Source of the DNA: Niveibacterium sp. SC-1
GTDB lineage: Bacteria > Pseudomonadota > Gammaproteobacteria > Burkholderiales > Rhodocyclaceae
Length of the DNA stretch: 64,000 nucleotides
Direction: 5' to 3'
Assembly (NCBI RefSeq): GCF_038235435.1
Contig: NZ_CP151275.1
Location: 4,278,001 to 4,342,000 of the forward strand
Below are positions 57,357 to 64,000 of this stretch, in pieces; within the stretch, counting starts at the first letter, position 1; each line of letters opens with the position of its first letter. The translations under genes were made by a program, and so were the position numbers. The notes beneath the pieces are model-generated. The model did not search any database. It saw nothing but the letters and a program-made list of their open reading frames with translations, and was not told where the DNA came from.

Positions 57357-57607
57357 TGGCCGGGTTCCGCCCCGGCGGGCGTCTTACTTTCTTTGCTCGC
57401 GCAAAAGAAAGTAAGCAAAGAAAGCGCGCCCCGCTGTGTCGCCGCGCTTCGCGCGGTCCCCTGCGCTACTCGGTCTGCCAGGATGGCTGCGCAACTCGCC
57501 CTTTTCGTTTGCGATGAAACCGCAAACGAACGGAGCTCGGACAGTGCTCGCCAGCGCGCTGAAGCGCGCAACCTGGCAGCCCTGCGTTGCTCGGCGACGC
57601 AGAGGGG
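57357..57607 (+). repeat. Composite repeat, left-type arm (arm 4a), inside the urt operon
   Basis: The outer 80 bp (57357-57436) are the exact inverted match of 57977-58056. The hairpin at 57383-57415 has CTTACTTTCTTTGC against GCAAAAGAAAGTAAG, one base bulged. Confidence 0.95.
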
Positions 57608-57639
57608 AAAGAAGGTCAAGAGCGTCTCCGCTCGATCGC

Positions 57640-57722
57640 TCGTAGGGCGCCATGAGCGAAGCGAATCGCGCCGCATGTCCGTGCGCGAAACGGTGCAATG
57701 CGCTTCGCTTGTTGCCCCCTAC
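57640..57722. repeat. Central GCGC-type repeat of composite repeat 4
   Basis: CGTAGGGCGCCATGAGCGAA with further GGTGCAATGCGCTTCGCTTG, as in composite repeat 3. Confidence 0.8.
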
Positions 57723-57789
57723 GGCCACTCCTCACCTTCCGAGCCCAACAAGCCGGTCCTGTCCTCCGCGCGGTTCCGCGCAGACGCCT

Positions 57790-58056
57790 TTGACCTTCCC
57801 TCCCCTCTGACCGCGCCGAGCAGCACAGGAGGCCAGAGGAACCGGGCCGAAGGACCGGCGCGAGCACTGTCCGAGCGCCGTTTCGTTCGCGGCCTTTCGC
57901 GAACGAAAAAGGGCGAGTTGCGCAGCGCTCTGGCTTCCGAGCAGCGCAGGGAACCGCAGCGAAGCTGCGGCGCGGGCAGCGGGGCGCGCTTTCTTTGCTT
58001 ACTTTCTTTTGCGCGAGCAAAGAAAGTAAGACGCCCGCCGGGGCGGAACCCGGCCA
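57790..58056 (-). repeat. Composite repeat, right-type arm (arm 4b), inside the urt operon
   Basis: Inverted arm, exact in its outer 80 bp to arm 4a and more diverged inward. Hairpin 57998-58030 is the exact reverse complement of that in arm 4a, including the bulge. The 858-bp gap between urtB and urtC holds only this repeat unit. Confidence 0.95.
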
Positions 58057-58141
58057 GAACACGTCTGAACGAGCACCTCGCACAAACGCAGGCGCCACAC
58101 AGCGCCTTCCGAGCCGACTCCAAAGCAAGCGAGCTCCCATC

Positions 58142-59272
58142 ATGAGAACCCCCTTCACCATCCGCCTCCTCAAGGCCATGCCCCGCTGGGGCTGGGCCGC
58201 GCTCGCGGCCTTCGCGATCTTCGCCTGGGTACTGGTGCCCATCGCGCATCTCGCAATCCCCGAGAGCAGCCCCCTCCATCTCTCGGCCTACTTCGTGACC
58301 CTGGTCGGCAAGATCCTCTGCTACGCGGTGGTCGCGGTGGCGATGGACCTGATCTGGGGTTACGCGGGCATCCTCTCGCTCGGGCACGGCGTGTTCTTCG
58401 CGCTCGGCGGATACGCGTTCGGGATGTACCTGATGCGCGGCATCGGGCGCGACGGCAGCTACCACTCCGACCTGCCCGACTTCATGGTCTTTCTCGACTG
58501 GAAGGAGATGCCCTGGTTCTGGTGGAACTCGGACTCCTTCCTCTGGACTGTTTTCCTGGTGATCGCGGTGCCGGCGGTGCTGGCCTGGGTCTTCGGTTAC
58601 TTCGCCTTCCGCTCGCGGATCAAGGGCGTGTACTTCTCGATCATCACGCAGGCGCTGACCTTCGCGACGATGCTGCTCTTCTTCCGCAACGAGACAGGCT
58701 TCGGCGGCAACAACGGCTTCACCGACTTCAAGCGCATCCTCGGTTACTCGGTCACCTCGCCCACCACGCGCCTGGTGCTCTTCGGCCTCTCGGCGCTGCT
58801 CCTGATCGCCACGCTGATCCTCGGTCGCTACCTGGTGACCTCGAAGTTCGGCAAGGTGCTCACCGCGATCCGCGACGCGGAGTCACGCGTGATGTTCATC
58901 GGCTACAACCCACTTCACTACAAGCTCACGATCTGGACGCTCTCGGCCGTGCTCTGCGCGCTGGCCGGCGCGCTCTACGTGCCGCAGGTGGGCATCATCA
59001 ACCCGAGCGAGATGTCGCCCGCGCAATCCATCGAGATCGCGATCTGGGTCGCGGTGGGCGGACGCGGCACGCTGATCGGCCCGATCTTCGGCGCTGGCAT
59101 CGTGAATCTCGCCAAGAGCTGGTTCACCGTCAGCTTCCCCGAATACTGGCTCTTCTTCCTCGGCTTCATCTTCATCGCCGTGACACTGTGGCTGCCCGAT
59201 GGTGTGGTCGGTCTCTGGAAGAAGCTGCGCGACCGTCGCGCCATCGCCACCGCACAAGGAGCCGCCGCATGA
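58142..59272 (+). CDS. urtC: Urea ABC transporter permease UrtC
   Basis: A 376-residue LivM-type membrane permease with ten or so transmembrane segments (AVVAVAMDLIWGYAGILSLG, GHGVFFALGGYAFGMYLMRG) and the pattern GVYFSIITQALTFATMLLFF and NNGFTDFKRILG. It pairs with UrtB. Its ATG at 58142 has no strong ribosome site, and the 86-bp gap after the repeat may contain its own promoter. Its stop overlaps urtD. Confidence 0.95.
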   Translation: MRTPFTIRLLKAMPRWGWAALAAFAIFAWVLVPIAHLAIPESSPLHLSAYFVTLVGKILCYAVVAVAMDLIWGYAGILSLGHGVFFALGGYAFGMYLMRGIGRDGSYHSDLPDFMVFLDWKEMPWFWWNSDSFLWTVFLVIAVPAVLAWVFGYFAFRSRIKGVYFSIITQALTFATMLLFFRNETGFGGNNGFTDFKRILGYSVTSPTTRLVLFGLSALLLIATLILGRYLVTSKFGKVLTAIRDAESRVMFIGYNPLHYKLTIWTLSAVLCALAGALYVPQVGIINPSEMSPAQSIEIAIWVAVGGRGTLIGPIFGAGIVNLAKSWFTVSFPEYWLFFLGFIFIAVTLWLPDGVVGLWKKLRDRRAIATAQGAAA

Positions 59273-60132
59273 TGCGCGAGGAACCCGCAATCAAGGACAT
59301 CGTCAGCGCCGTGGAAGATCAACGCCCGAGCGCCGACGCGGCTCGTCCCGTGGGTCTGGAACGTCTGGTCATCGAAGGCCAGCTCGACACCAGCCACAAC
59401 GTCATCCTGTATCTCGATGACATCACGGTCAGCTTCGACGGCTTCCGTGCGCTCAACAAACTCACCCTCGCGGTGGACGTAGGCGAACTGCGTTGCATCA
59501 TCGGCCCCAACGGCGCGGGCAAGACCACGATGATGGACGTCATCACCGGCAAGACCCGCCCCGATTCGGGCACCGCCTTCTTCGGCACCACGCTGGATCT
59601 CACCCGCATGACCGAGCCGCAGATCGCGCACGCGGGCATCGGCCGCAAGTTCCAGAAGCCGACGATCTTCGAACACCACACGGTGTTCGAGAACCTTGAA
59701 CTCGCGATGAAGACCGACAAGCGCGTGCGCCGCTCGATCTTCGCGAGCCTCGACTCCGCCGAGCGTGACCGCATCGCCGCCACCCTGGAGCGCATCCGCC
59801 TGAACGGCAGCGCCGATCGCGAAGCCGGTCTCCTCTCGCACGGCCAGAAGCAGTGGCTGGAGATCGGCATGCTCCTGATGCAGGAGCCGCGGCTGCTGCT
59901 CCTCGACGAACCGGTCGCCGGCATGACCGACGACGAAACCGAACGCACCGCCGAACTCTTCGTCTCGCTCGCCGGCGAACACTCGCTGGTGGTGGTCGAG
60001 CACGACATGGCCTTCGTCAAGGCGCTGGGCGGCAAGGTCACCGTGCTGCATGAAGGCAGCGTGCTCGCCGAAGGCGATCTGGAAACCGTGCAGGCCGATC
60101 CGCGCGTGATCGAGGTCTACCTGGGCCGCTGA
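59269..60132 (+). CDS. urtD: Urea ABC transporter ATPase UrtD
   Basis: A 287-residue ATPase of the LivG type: Walker A GPNGAGKTTMMD, signature LSHGQKQWLE (His for Gly at one position, normal in UrtD), Walker B LLLLDEPVAGMTD and the LivG-type C-terminal LAEGDLETVQAD. An N-terminal extension of about 40 residues precedes the domain. The start is the ATG at 59269 with AAGGA upstream. Confidence 0.95.
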   Translation: MMREEPAIKDIVSAVEDQRPSADAARPVGLERLVIEGQLDTSHNVILYLDDITVSFDGFRALNKLTLAVDVGELRCIIGPNGAGKTTMMDVITGKTRPDSGTAFFGTTLDLTRMTEPQIAHAGIGRKFQKPTIFEHHTVFENLELAMKTDKRVRRSIFASLDSAERDRIAATLERIRLNGSADREAGLLSHGQKQWLEIGMLLMQEPRLLLLDEPVAGMTDDETERTAELFVSLAGEHSLVVVEHDMAFVKALGGKVTVLHEGSVLAEGDLETVQADPRVIEVYLGR

Positions 60133-60162
60133 GCCCGGGTCGCTGCAACAGGGAGAAACAAG

Positions 60163-60855
60163 ATGCTCAGAGTCGAGAACCTCAACCAGTACTACGGCGG
60201 CAGCCACATCCTGCGCGGCCTCTCCTTCGACGTGCCGATGGGCAAGGTCACCACGCTGCTCGGTCGCAACGGCGTCGGCAAGACCACGCTGCTCAAGACC
60301 CTGATGGGCCTCGTGCCCGCCAAGGCCGGCAGCGTGCACTTCGGCGAGCAGGACATCACCCGCGCGCCCTCGCATGCCCGCGTGCGCGCTGGCATCGGTT
60401 TCGTCCCGCAGGGTCGCGAGATCTTCCCCCGCCTCACCGTGGCCGAGAACCTGGAGATGGGCCTCGCCACCCGACCCGCCTCAGCGGAAGTCCCGGCACG
60501 CATCTTCGAGATGTTCCCGGTCTTGAAGCAGATGATGCGTCGCCGCGGCGGTGACCTCTCCGGCGGCCAGCAGCAACAGCTCGCCATCGGCCGCGCACTC
60601 GCCCCGGGACCGAAACTCCTGATCCTCGACGAACCCACCGAAGGCATCCAGCCCTCCATCATCAAGGACATCGAACGCGCCATCCGCGCCCTCGCCTCTT
60701 CCGGCGAAATGGCGATCCTTCTGGTCGAGCAGTACTACGACTTCGCGCGATCGCTGGCCGATCACTACCTCGTGATGGAACGGGGGGAGATCGTGATGCG
60801 GGGGGAGGGGGCGAATATGGATGCGGATGGGGTGCGGGAGCGGTTGGCGGTCTGA
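60163..60855 (+). CDS. urtE: Urea ABC transporter ATPase UrtE
   Basis: A 230-residue ATPase of the LivF type: NQYYGGSHILRGLSFDV, Walker [28 protein letters not shown], Walker B LLILDEPTEGIQP. UrtD and UrtE together energise urea import. Thirty bases separate it from urtD. Composite repeat 5 lies directly after it. Confidence 0.95.
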   Translation: MLRVENLNQYYGGSHILRGLSFDVPMGKVTTLLGRNGVGKTTLLKTLMGLVPAKAGSVHFGEQDITRAPSHARVRAGIGFVPQGREIFPRLTVAENLEMGLATRPASAEVPARIFEMFPVLKQMMRRRGGDLSGGQQQQLAIGRALAPGPKLLILDEPTEGIQPSIIKDIERAIRALASSGEMAILLVEQYYDFARSLADHYLVMERGEIVMRGEGANMDADGVRERLAV

Positions 60856-60920
60856 GCCCGTCTGCACTGGCCAGCGATCAGTTCGTCCGTTACGACTTCG
60901 CATTGCGCCCGTATCAACGT

Positions 60921-61178
60921 GCGTTGGCCGGGGTCCCGCCCCCGGCGGGCGGGATACTTTCTTTGCGCGCGCAAAGAAAGTATCCAAAGAAAGCGCGCCC
61001 CGCTGCGTCGCCGCGCTGCGCGCGGTCCCCTGCGCTACTCGTCTGGTCGGGTGGCTGCGCAACTCGCCCTTTTCGTTTGCGATAACGCCGCAAACGAACG
61101 GAGCTCGGACAGTGCTCGCCAGCGCGCGAATCGCGCGCAACCTGGCAGCCCTGCGTTGCTCGGCGACACAGAGGGGAA
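60921..61178 (+). repeat. Composite repeat, left-type arm (arm 5a)
   Basis: Starts GCGTTGGCCGGGGTCCC. Hairpin 60952-60985 is GGATACTTTCTTTGC, loop GCGC, GCAAAGAAAGTATCC: TTAC of other copies has become ATAC, with the matching TAT on the other side. Confidence 0.95.
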
Positions 61179-61241
61179 TGAGCGGTGTCTCGGCCTGACC
61201 GCTGAGAACAGCCAGGCAACACAACTCGCAGCTCGGGTTTT

Positions 61242-61340
61242 CGTGGGGGCCATGAGCGCAGCGAATCGCGCCGTCATGGGTTTGCTCCATTGCACCACCT
61301 CCATCGTCCGGCGCAATGCGCCGCGCTTATTGCGCCCTAC
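61242..61340. repeat. Central GCGC-type repeat of composite repeat 5
   Basis: Contains GGGGGCCATGAGCGCAGCGA, further AATGCGCCGCGCTTATTGCG, a diverged form of the central block of repeats 3 and 4. Confidence 0.7.
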
Positions 61341-61380
61341 CGCTCCCCTGTCGAAACGCTCAGCCGTTCCGCGGCGACGC

Positions 61381-61646
61381 TTTTGACCTACCCCCCTCTG
61401 ACCGCGCCGAGCAGCACAGGAAGCCAGAGGTACCGGGCGAAGCCCGGCGCGAGCACTGTCCGAGCTTCGTTGTTCGCGGATGCTTCTCCCGCGAACAAAA
61501 GGGCGAGTTGCGCAGCGCTCTGGCTTCCGCGCAGCGCAGGGCACCACGCGAAGCGTGGCGCGGCCAGCGGGGTGCCCTTCTCTTGGTTACTTCTCTTGGG
61601 CAAGCAAGAGAAGTAACCCGCCCGCCGGGGGCGGGGCCCCGGCCAA
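61381..61646 (-). repeat. Composite repeat, right-type arm (arm 5b)
   Basis: Inverted arm ending GGGGCCCCGGCCAAT. Hairpin 61585-61618 is GGTTACTTCTCTTG, loop GGCAAG, CAAGAGAAGTAACC, a second compensated variant. The gap between urtE and cfa (60856-61864) holds the repeat unit and no gene I can support. Confidence 0.95.
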
Positions 61647-61864
61647 TCCACGTACGCCGAAGGCACCCAAGCGCCGCAGCACAAGCGGCAGAGAATCCAC
61701 ATCGCCCGAGGGGGATATCCCCAAAGCCACCATGCTCGGAACCTTCGGTTCCGCGACACCTCAATAGCCGTAGCCAATACACTGCATAGCAACAGCAGGG
61801 GTGGTGCCACGCCCCACGACGGTGCTAAGGTTAAAACAGAGTGTCGCGTTAGCAGGAGTCTCCC

Positions 61865-63100
61865 ATGCTGCAGCTTGTGGCGGCCGCGCTCCCCGGCCGG
61901 GTACTCGAAAAGCGTATCGACGAATACATCCAGCGCCTGCGAGAGAAGGTATCTCTGCCTCTCGCGCTGCAGCTGTGGAACGGGCGCGAGTTCTCGCTCT
62001 CGGCCCACCCCACGGTGAAGCTCCGATTCACCAGCCCGGGCACGCTCACCCATCTCTTGCATCCGAGCCTGGACGGCCTGGGCGAGGCCTATGTCGAAGG
62101 GGACATCGACGTAGAAGGTTCGATCGACGAGGTGATGCACGTCGCGACCGAGCTCTCGGCCAGCGGCGGCGAGCTCGCTAGTCGTCCTGCGATCAAGCGC
62201 GGACGGCATTCGCGCCAGCACGATGCCGAATCCATCGGCTACCACTACGACGTCTCCAACGACTTCTACCAGCGCTGGCTCGACGAGCAGATGGTCTATT
62301 CCTGCGCTTACTTCCGCAGCGAGCACGACTCGCTGGAGGCGGCGCAGCTGCAGAAGATCGACCACATCCTCAACAAGATCCAGTTGAAACCGGGCGAGCG
62401 CCTGCTCGACATCGGCTGCGGCTGGGGCGCGCTGGTGCTGCGCGCGGCGCAGAAGTACGGCGCGCGCTGCGTGGGTATCACGCTCTCGCAGAACCAGTAC
62501 GCGCTCGCGTGCCAGCGGGTAGCGGCGGCGGGTCTGGAAGACCGCGTCGAAATCCGCATCCAGGACTACCGCGACGTCGACGGCCCCTTCGACAAGATCA
62601 CCTCGGTGGGCATGTTCGAGCACGTGGGGCTGACCAACCTGCGCGCCTATTTCACCCGCATCCGCGAGCTGCTCGCCGATGGGGGCGTAGCGATGAACCA
62701 CGGCATCACCTCCACCGATCCCGACTCGGGCGAGACGCCCTATGGCGGCGGCCGCTTCATCGATCGCTACGTCTTCCCCAACGGGGAGTTGCCGCATATC
62801 GCGCTCACCCTCAAGGAGCTTGCCGCCGCGGGCCTGGAGGCGATGGACGTGGAGAACCTGCGCCTGCATTACGCACTGACCCTGGAGCACTGGAGCCAGC
62901 GCTTTGAAGCCCGCGCCAACGAGCTGCGCGAGATGGTCGGCGACAAGCGCTTCCGCATCTGGCGCATCTATCTCGCCGGTTGTGCCTACGGCTTCCGTCA
63001 GAACTGGATGGCCCTCCACCAGATCGTGGCCTGCAAGCCGCACGCGAGCTTCCAGGCCCATCCGCTGCCGCTGACGCGCGACTACATGTATCCGCGCTGA
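61865..63100 (+). CDS. cfa: Cyclopropane-fatty-acyl-phospholipid synthase
   Basis: Methylates double bonds of membrane phospholipid acyl chains with S-adenosylmethionine. The 411-residue protein has the N-terminal Cfa domain, SAM-binding ERLLDIGCGWGALVLRAAQK, the VGITLSQNQ segment, EHVGLTNLRAYF and the C-terminal RIWRIYLAGCAYGFRQNWMA. Length is normal. It is the only gene between the repeat and the riboswitch region; stationary-phase use is known for the family. Confidence 0.95.
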   Translation: MLQLVAAALPGRVLEKRIDEYIQRLREKVSLPLALQLWNGREFSLSAHPTVKLRFTSPGTLTHLLHPSLDGLGEAYVEGDIDVEGSIDEVMHVATELSASGGELASRPAIKRGRHSRQHDAESIGYHYDVSNDFYQRWLDEQMVYSCAYFRSEHDSLEAAQLQKIDHILNKIQLKPGERLLDIGCGWGALVLRAAQKYGARCVGITLSQNQYALACQRVAAAGLEDRVEIRIQDYRDVDGPFDKITSVGMFEHVGLTNLRAYFTRIRELLADGGVAMNHGITSTDPDSGETPYGGGRFIDRYVFPNGELPHIALTLKELAAAGLEAMDVENLRLHYALTLEHWSQRFEARANELREMVGDKRFRIWRIYLAGCAYGFRQNWMALHQIVACKPHASFQAHPLPLTRDYMYPR

Positions 63101-63121
63101 AAGACGCGATCCGCAGCGATG

Positions 63122-63160
63122 CAAATGAAAACGGCGGGCCAAGCCCGCCGTTTTCATTTG
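63122..63160. terminator. Bidirectional terminator of cfa
   Basis: An 18-bp perfect stem (CAAATGAAAACGGCGGGC and its complement) with a 3-base loop, and T-rich/A-rich sides. Confidence 0.92.
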
Positions 63161-63210
63161 TGCTCGGCCAAACCGGCGACCGACCGCGAAGAGAAAAATC
63201 GAAAAAGACG

Positions 63211-63238
63211 ACGCCCCCGGCAGCATGCATCCGGGGGC
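63211..63238 (-). terminator. Minus-strand terminator with no assigned gene
   Basis: A 9-bp stem CGCCCCCGG/CCGGGGGCG, followed on the minus strand by TCGTCTTTTTCG. It lies 13 bp after the stop of a minus-strand open frame (63252) that encodes a small Arg/Leu-rich protein of up to 136 residues. I cannot confirm that the frame is a gene. Confidence 0.5.
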
Positions 63239-63527
63239 GTGGAGACCGGCCTTAGCGGGGGGCAGGCCGGTGAGCGGAGACAGCGTACTGGTGACGCAGG
63301 GCCAGCAGCCCCAAGGAGCGTCGCAGCAACGAGAGATGGACAGATTGCATGCGTCTCAAACGACGCCGGGACAGACGGCGTCGCCTTGCCTGCAGCGAAA
63401 TCCGTGCCGAGCGCGGTCTGTCCCTCTTGGCGTCAGTCAGCGCACGCAGAAGCAGCGGCGGTGCGGCTATGCGTGTGCGGCAAGAGGCCCCTTCCGTAGC
63501 CCCCGCGGGGACCGGGGCCCCATTCAC

Positions 63528-63542
63528 GCACCAAGTCTGTGC
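63528..63542 (+). promoter_or_regulatory. NtrC-like enhancer site
   Basis: GCAC-N7-GTGC (GCACCAAGTCTGTGC), the same half sites and spacing as in enterobacterial NtrC sites, about 135 bp upstream of the -24 element. Confidence 0.6.
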
Positions 63543-63675
63543 GCGCCCCCTTTGACCAGCCTCAGTGCGGTGCGCGGCCGGAGCATGACGGCACGGTGCC
63601 GGGCGACGGAGTGAAAGGGCTCCGGCGGCGAGGACCGCGGTCTTCGCCCCGGATTCACGCATGCGCAGATCGGTA

Positions 63676-63691
63676 TGGCACCGCTCTTGCT
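63676..63691 (+). promoter_or_regulatory. Sigma-54 promoter
   Basis: TGGCAC-CGCTC-TTGCT is a perfect match to the consensus TGGCAC-N5-TTGCW. It lies 50 bp before the riboswitch. This class needs an activator such as NtrC. Confidence 0.8.
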
Positions 63692-63740
63692 AATTCCCCG
63701 GCCATGAGAGGGGCAACGCATCGCCGCTGCTTCTTCAAGG

Positions 63741-63850
63741 GGAACTAGGGTTCCGACTGTCTGCAAGGCAGTGCCTGGTCCGAGAGTTCCCGGTCTTCAC
63801 GGCGCATCGCGCCCTCGAAGGCTCCACGGAGGGACAAAAGCCCGGGAGGA
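63741..63850 (+). promoter_or_regulatory. Guanidine-I (ykkC) riboswitch
   Basis: All conserved blocks are present in order: AACTAGGGTTCCG, CTGGTCCGAGAG, ACGGAGGGACAAAAGCCCGG and GAG, separated by the expected hairpins (e.g. ACTGTCTGCAAGGCAGT). The ligand is guanidine in the ykkC subtype 1 class. Confidence 0.93.
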
Positions 63851-63904
63851 TCGCTTGGAATAGCGCCTCTCGTGCCCGTGAACCTCACCGCCCAGGAGTC
63901 TTCG

Positions 63905-64000
63905 ATGCGCCAGTCCCCGATCCGTGCCGGGTCCCCCGCCACCGCATTCCTCGCCCGTCTCCGTCATTTCCCGCGCCGCATTTTGCAGACGGGCGCACAG
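63905..64000 (+). CDS. N-terminal fragment of the riboswitch-controlled gene
   Basis: Thirty-two codons from an ATG preceded by AGGAG. The protein starts MRQSPIRAGSPATAFLARLR, then HFPRRILQTGAQ, basic and running off the window. A signal-like or twin-arginine-like start is possible. By analogy with other guanidine-I operons it should be a guanidine carboxylase, hydrolase or transporter component, but the visible part cannot decide. Confidence 0.55.
   Translation, partial: MRQSPIRAGSPATAFLARLRHFPRRILQTGAQ

Noticed and set aside
57357..58056. Insertion sequence or MITE with target duplication
   Set aside because: Ends are inverted and partly perfect, but I find no transposase and no matching target duplication on the two sides, so I list it only as a repeat.
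61388..63226. A 612-codon open frame on the minus strand
   Set aside because: Antisense to cfa and extending through a composite repeat.

Overview
The window is GC-rich (about two thirds G+C by eye) chromosomal DNA of a betaproteobacterium. The UrtABCDE urea importer, the PEP-CTERM protein, an NCS1-permease/histidine-kinase fusion, YbiT, MntH and the many 'TTACTTTC..GAAAGTAA' hairpin repeats fit Rhodocyclales or a neighbouring Burkholderiales group. That placement is inference; no rRNA or tRNA gene is present to settle it. No phage, integrase, transposase or CRISPR array was seen.

Region 1 (265-11306, minus strand) is one long operon: a periplasmic binding protein, two ABC permeases, a small membrane protein and two ABC ATPases, followed by DhaL, DhaM (EIIA), HPr, enzyme I, an HTH protein and DhaK. 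It looks like ABC uptake of a triose or triol coupled to PEP-dependent phosphorylation of dihydroxyacetone. A promoter with a perfect 19-bp palindrome between its -35 and -10 boxes drives it. Region 2 (11819-20793, plus) is a compact oxidative cluster: lipoprotein dihaem cytochrome c, GMC flavoenzyme, two unknown proteins, a DyP peroxidase and a catalase-fold haem protein.

Region 3 (20994-31338) is accessory metabolism: NTF2-like protein, tautomerase, GST with a divergent LysR, a decayed copy of the catalase-like gene's 3' end, a second LysR beside a cupin/CMD/aldo-keto reductase operon, a TetR-epoxide hydrolase pair with two operators, and a second TetR with YciI and Tag. Region 4 (31397-53960) is mostly housekeeping: ybiT, pyrF, cycA-like, lgt, ilvD, ybaK, mgsA, a PfkB kinase, a large transporter-sensor-kinase fusion with its response regulator, mntH, carbonic anhydrase, nudC and an aldo-keto reductase.

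Region 5 (54352-64000) concerns nitrogen: urtABCDE, then cfa, then at the right edge a sigma-54 promoter with an upstream NtrC-like site, a guanidine-I (ykkC) riboswitch and the first codons of the gene it controls. Large composite inverted repeats of 700-760 bp (6890-7651, 52107-52837, 57357-58056, 60921-61646, plus one lone arm at 9654-9904) lie between genes. Two interrupt the region 1 operon and one splits urtB from urtC. Their central hairpins show compensatory base changes between copies, so the structure itself appears to be maintained.
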